A program made the position numbers and the translations under genes. DNA of 64,000 nt from NCBI GenBank assembly GCA_024235655.1, contig JACKLY010000001.1:744001-808000 (forward strand). Reading direction: 5' to 3'. The notes under the pieces were generated by a model. It did not search any database. It was not told the DNA's origin and worked only from the letters and a program-made list of their open reading frames with translations. Below, piece by piece: positions 61,372 through 64,000 of the stretch. Position 1 is the stretch's first letter. Each line of letters opens with the position of its first letter. This DNA is from Zoogloeaceae bacterium (GTDB lineage: Bacteria; Pseudomonadota; Gammaproteobacteria; Burkholderiales; Rhodocyclaceae).

Positions 61372-61773
61372 TTAACGGTCGAGCCGGGATTGTGTTTGTT
61401 CCGGGGTGCAGACAGACAGTTGGATCAGCGCCGTCGGTTCAATCCCCGGCAGCAGGTCGGCGAGCAACTGGCAGTGTGGTGTGCAGAGTTCATAGCCGGC
61501 GGTGTAGGGGGAATGGGACAGCGCGACCGATGCCATCGGCGGTGATGCTGGCTGGTAATGCCAGACCCCAGCCTGCAACCGGGCGCCGGGCGGTGCTTCC
61601 ATGCCGGCGCCGGAGCCCCTGATGCGTGCTTCGCGAATGAGCAGGTGCTTGCCGCTGATCTCCCAATCCTCTTCCCAGCGTACTTTCTCGATGGAATGTG
61701 TCCATGCCAGGGTGAACGAAGCGATCGGGATGGCCAGCAGCAGCTTTCCCGTTGCCAGGCAGAGCGCGCTCAT
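61372..61773 (-). CDS. DUF1850 protein
   Basis: 133 residues. A hydrophobic N-terminus and FTLAWTHSIEKVRWEEDWEISG, then VALSHSPYTAGYELCT, fit DUF1850, which is frequently encoded beside TAXI-type TRAP transporters. Role unknown. It overlaps the permease gene by 4 bp, downstream of it. Confidence 0.82.
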   Translation of the reverse strand: MSALCLATGKLLLAIPIASFTLAWTHSIEKVRWEEDWEISGKHLLIREARIRGSGAGMEAPPGARLQAGVWHYQPASPPMASVALSHSPYTAGYELCTPHCQLLADLLPGIEPTALIQLSVCTPEQTQSRLDR

Positions 61774-63842
61774 GCAGTCTTTTTACGACTGCGTAGCCAG
61801 TGCCAGATCAAGAACGTGGCGCTCATCGCAAAGCCGATTTCATCCGTGACCGGCAATGCTGCAATCAGCATGAAAGCAGCGGCTGCGGCAAAAATTCGTT
61901 CGGCCGGATTGATCGGCTGGCGCAGGTAGCCGATAGCCGCTGCTCCCCACAGGGCAATGGCCAGCACGGCCTTGAACACGATGTAGCTGACGCCGGCGAA
62001 GGTGATGTCTCCCTGCAGCATCAGCATCGGTTCGTATACCGCCATGTAGGGAACGACAAAGCCGGCGATGGCGATCTGGATCGCCTTCAGGCCGATCTTC
62101 ATCGCCGATTCCTTGGCAATCGAACTGGCGGCAAAGGCTGCCAGCGCAACCGGCGGTGTCAGGTCGGCCATGATGCCGAAGTAGAACACGAACATGTGGC
62201 TGACGATCAGCGGTACACCCAGTTGCAGTAGCGCTGGCGCGGCAATCGAGCTGGTGATGATGTAGTTCGGAATGGTCGGGATGCCCATGCCGAGTACCAG
62301 GCAGACGAGCATGGTCAGAACCAGTGACAGGAACAGGCTGGACTCGCCAACGCTGAGGATGTAGCCGGCAAACGAGGATGCTGCCCCGGTCAGTGAAAGC
62401 ACGCCGATGATCACGCCGACGATGGCGCAGGCGACGCCGACCGGCAGAGCCTGCTTGGCCCCATCAACCAGGCTCTGCTTGATGGTGTGCAGTGTCTTGC
62501 GCCCACCCTGAACGGCGAGGCACTGAACGGCAAGTGCAGCGATCAGTGCGATGATGATCCAGATACCCCACTGTACGAAAGCGGCCGCTGCCAGCCCGAC
62601 GGCCAGCCAGAAGACATAGCGGAAAGCCGTTGAGGAAATCCGGGCGGCGATGGCAGCGCCAAGGATCAGGATGGCGGTCAGCGAGAGGCCGACCATGCCC
62701 GAGAACATCGGGGTAAACCCTGAAAACAGCATGGCGACCAGTGCGGCCAGTGGCAGGATCAGGTACCAGCTGGTGCGCATCGCCGCCCACGGGCTGGGGC
62801 ATTGGTCCTTGGGCAGGCCGACAAGGTTCTTGCGGCCCGCTTCCAGATGCGTCATCCAGAATGCCGTGGCGTAATAGAGGATGGCTGGAATGGCTGCGGC
62901 CTTGACGATCTCGGCATAGGGCACATTCAGGTTTTCGGCCATGATGAAAGCCACCGCGCCCATCACCGGCGGCATGATTTGCCCCCCCATTGAGGCCGTG
63001 GCCTCAACGGCACCGGCAAAGACGCCGGAATAGCCAAAGCGTTTCATCAGCGGAATGGTGAATTGCCCGGTGGTCAGCACGTTGGCGACGCCGGAGCCGG
63101 AGATGGTGCCCATCAGTCCGGAAGTCATCACCGAGACCTTGGCGGCGCCACCCTTGGTATGGCCAACCAGACCAAGTGCCAGACTGTTGAACAGGTTGAT
63201 CATGCCGGCGTGCTCAAGGAAGGAGCCGAACAGGATGAACAGGAAGATGTAGGTGGCCGAGACCAGTGTCGGGATGCCGTAGATGCCTTCGGTGCCGAAG
63301 GCCAACTGGTCGACGATCTGCGAAAAGGCATAGCCGCGGTGCGCCAGTTCGCCCGGCAGATATTGGCCGAACAAGCCGTAGGCGAGGAAAGTGAGGCAGA
63401 CCAGCGGCAGGGCCAGGCCCAGGATGCGGCGGGCTGCTTCGAAGAGCAGGGCGACCACCGTGACGCCGACCACGATGTCGAGCTGGGTCGGGTCGCCTGC
63501 GCGTTGAATCAGGTCGGCCTCGAATACCCACTGATAGCACGAGAGGCCAATCGCGGTCAGCGCACACAGCCAGTCGAACCAGGGAATCTTGCCGTGATGC
63601 AGGCCTTTTTTTGTTGCCGGATAAAGCAGAAAAGTGAGCAGCAGCAGAAAGCCGACATGCAGGGCACGCATCACCAGCGACGACAGCGGGTGGAATGCAG
63701 CAACTAGGAGCTGGTAGGCGGAGAAGGCAAGCGCGATAGTGACCACCACCTGCAACACCGCCCCACTGAGGGGGCGGGTGTGGCCAGCGTCGCTGTGATC
63801 GCTGAATTCTGCCGCCGCGCCGTTGGTCGTGGCGTGGCTCAT
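61770..63842 (-). CDS. TRAP transporter fused permease subunit
   Basis: 690 residues with about 16-18 membrane segments; small-subunit-like N-terminal part and a DctM-like large part (FILFGSFLEHAGMINLFNSLALG, GLMGTISGSGVANVLTTGQFTIPLMKRFG, PPVMGAVAFIMAENLNVPY). It takes up an organic acid by ion symport with a periplasmic TAXI receptor encoded next. Its stop overlaps DUF1850. Confidence 0.93.
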   Translation of the reverse strand: MSHATTNGAAAEFSDHSDAGHTRPLSGAVLQVVVTIALAFSAYQLLVAAFHPLSSLVMRALHVGFLLLLTFLLYPATKKGLHHGKIPWFDWLCALTAIGLSCYQWVFEADLIQRAGDPTQLDIVVGVTVVALLFEAARRILGLALPLVCLTFLAYGLFGQYLPGELAHRGYAFSQIVDQLAFGTEGIYGIPTLVSATYIFLFILFGSFLEHAGMINLFNSLALGLVGHTKGGAAKVSVMTSGLMGTISGSGVANVLTTGQFTIPLMKRFGYSGVFAGAVEATASMGGQIMPPVMGAVAFIMAENLNVPYAEIVKAAAIPAILYYATAFWMTHLEAGRKNLVGLPKDQCPSPWAAMRTSWYLILPLAALVAMLFSGFTPMFSGMVGLSLTAILILGAAIAARISSTAFRYVFWLAVGLAAAAFVQWGIWIIIALIAALAVQCLAVQGGRKTLHTIKQSLVDGAKQALPVGVACAIVGVIIGVLSLTGAASSFAGYILSVGESSLFLSLVLTMLVCLVLGMGIPTIPNYIITSSIAAPALLQLGVPLIVSHMFVFYFGIMADLTPPVALAAFAASSIAKESAMKIGLKAIQIAIAGFVVPYMAVYEPMLMLQGDITFAGVSYIVFKAVLAIALWGAAAIGYLRQPINPAERIFAAAAAFMLIAALPVTDEIGFAMSATFLIWHWLRSRKKTA

Positions 63843-63851
63843 GAGGAATGT

Positions 63852-64000
63852 TTACTTCAGGATTCCGGCTTCGCGGTAATACTTTTCTGCACCGGGATGC
63901 AGCGGCAGCGGCATGCTGCTGGCGGCATTTTCTTTCTTGATGGCTTTTGCAGCAGCGTGGGCGGCAACCATCTGGTCCAGATTCTCGAACATCGACTTGG
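63852..64000 (-). CDS. TAXI-family TRAP solute receptor (C-terminal part)
   Basis: Last 49 codons before a TAA at 63854-63852, running beyond the right edge. The sequence NAASSMPLPLHPGAEKYYRE is the typical C-terminal end of TAXI-type receptors. It would deliver the substrate to the fused permease 10 bp downstream. The N-terminus is outside the window. Confidence 0.8.
   Translation of the reverse strand, partial: KSMFENLDQMVAAHAAAKAIKKENAASSMPLPLHPGAEKYYREAGILK

Overview
The window looks like a GC-rich betaproteobacterial chromosome segment, probably from a Rhodocyclales-type organism. This is inferred from gene order and protein style: the rpsU-gatB/yqeY-dnaG-rpoD-tRNA cluster, miaB-ybeZ-ybeY-ybeX-lnt, glyQS-gmhB-plsC-ygjP, a 1606-residue NAD-glutamate dehydrogenase and a TAXI-type TRAP transporter. 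No rRNA or species marker is present, so the genus is not fixed.

Layout. 1-13.0 kb: a ring-cleavage dioxygenase fragment divergent from a LysR regulator, an ankyrin protein, then an IclR regulator divergent from a catabolic operon (atypical metallo-beta-lactamase-fold protein, FAD monooxygenase, DUF2783, VOC protein, fumarylacetoacetase-family hydrolase, maleylacetoacetate-isomerase-like GST). The operon runs into a branched-chain-amino-acid-type ABC importer (livK, livH, a livM-livG fusion, livF). The likely theme is uptake and degradation of a hydroxylated aromatic acid. 13.1-20.1 kb: HU, a split GNAT/nitrilase pair, and NAD-GDH.

20.39-30.17 kb: a 9.8-kb integrative element in the 3' end of a tRNA(CAU) gene, bounded by an 18-bp direct repeat. 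It carries a tyrosine integrase, a serine recombinase, BRO and KilA-N antirepressor-type genes (at least one decayed), an orphan T7 gp14-like virion protein, iteron-like repeats and an IS3-family insertion. Its insertion separated the tRNA from what appears to be its own terminator. 30.3-36.0 kb: miaB, phoH-like ybeZ, ybeY, corC/ybeX and lnt.

36.0-42.97 kb is the most unusual region: an apparently decayed chromosomal integron. From right to left it has an N-terminal intI remnant with an in-frame stop, a promoter overlapped by a near-perfect LexA box, and about eight gene cassettes separated by attC-like sites. Cassette genes include a MazG-like protein in reverse orientation, small membrane and exported proteins, a SMI1/KNR4 protein, a leucine-rich-repeat-like protein and a HigBA-type toxin-antitoxin pair. 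An IS1182-family element sits inside the core of one attC site. The whole region is bracketed by two degenerate copies of a ~91-bp sequence, one of which occupies the place where intI is cut off.

43-64 kb returns to housekeeping genes: glyQS, gmhB, plsC, a YgjP-type peptidase, gloA, a HAD hydrolase, an FmdE-like protein, tRNA-rpoD-dnaG-gatB/yqeY-rpsU, tsaD, plsY, folB, ybaK, a sensor kinase with a degenerate receiver, xerD, ogt, DUF1850 and a TAXI-TRAP transporter running off the right edge.
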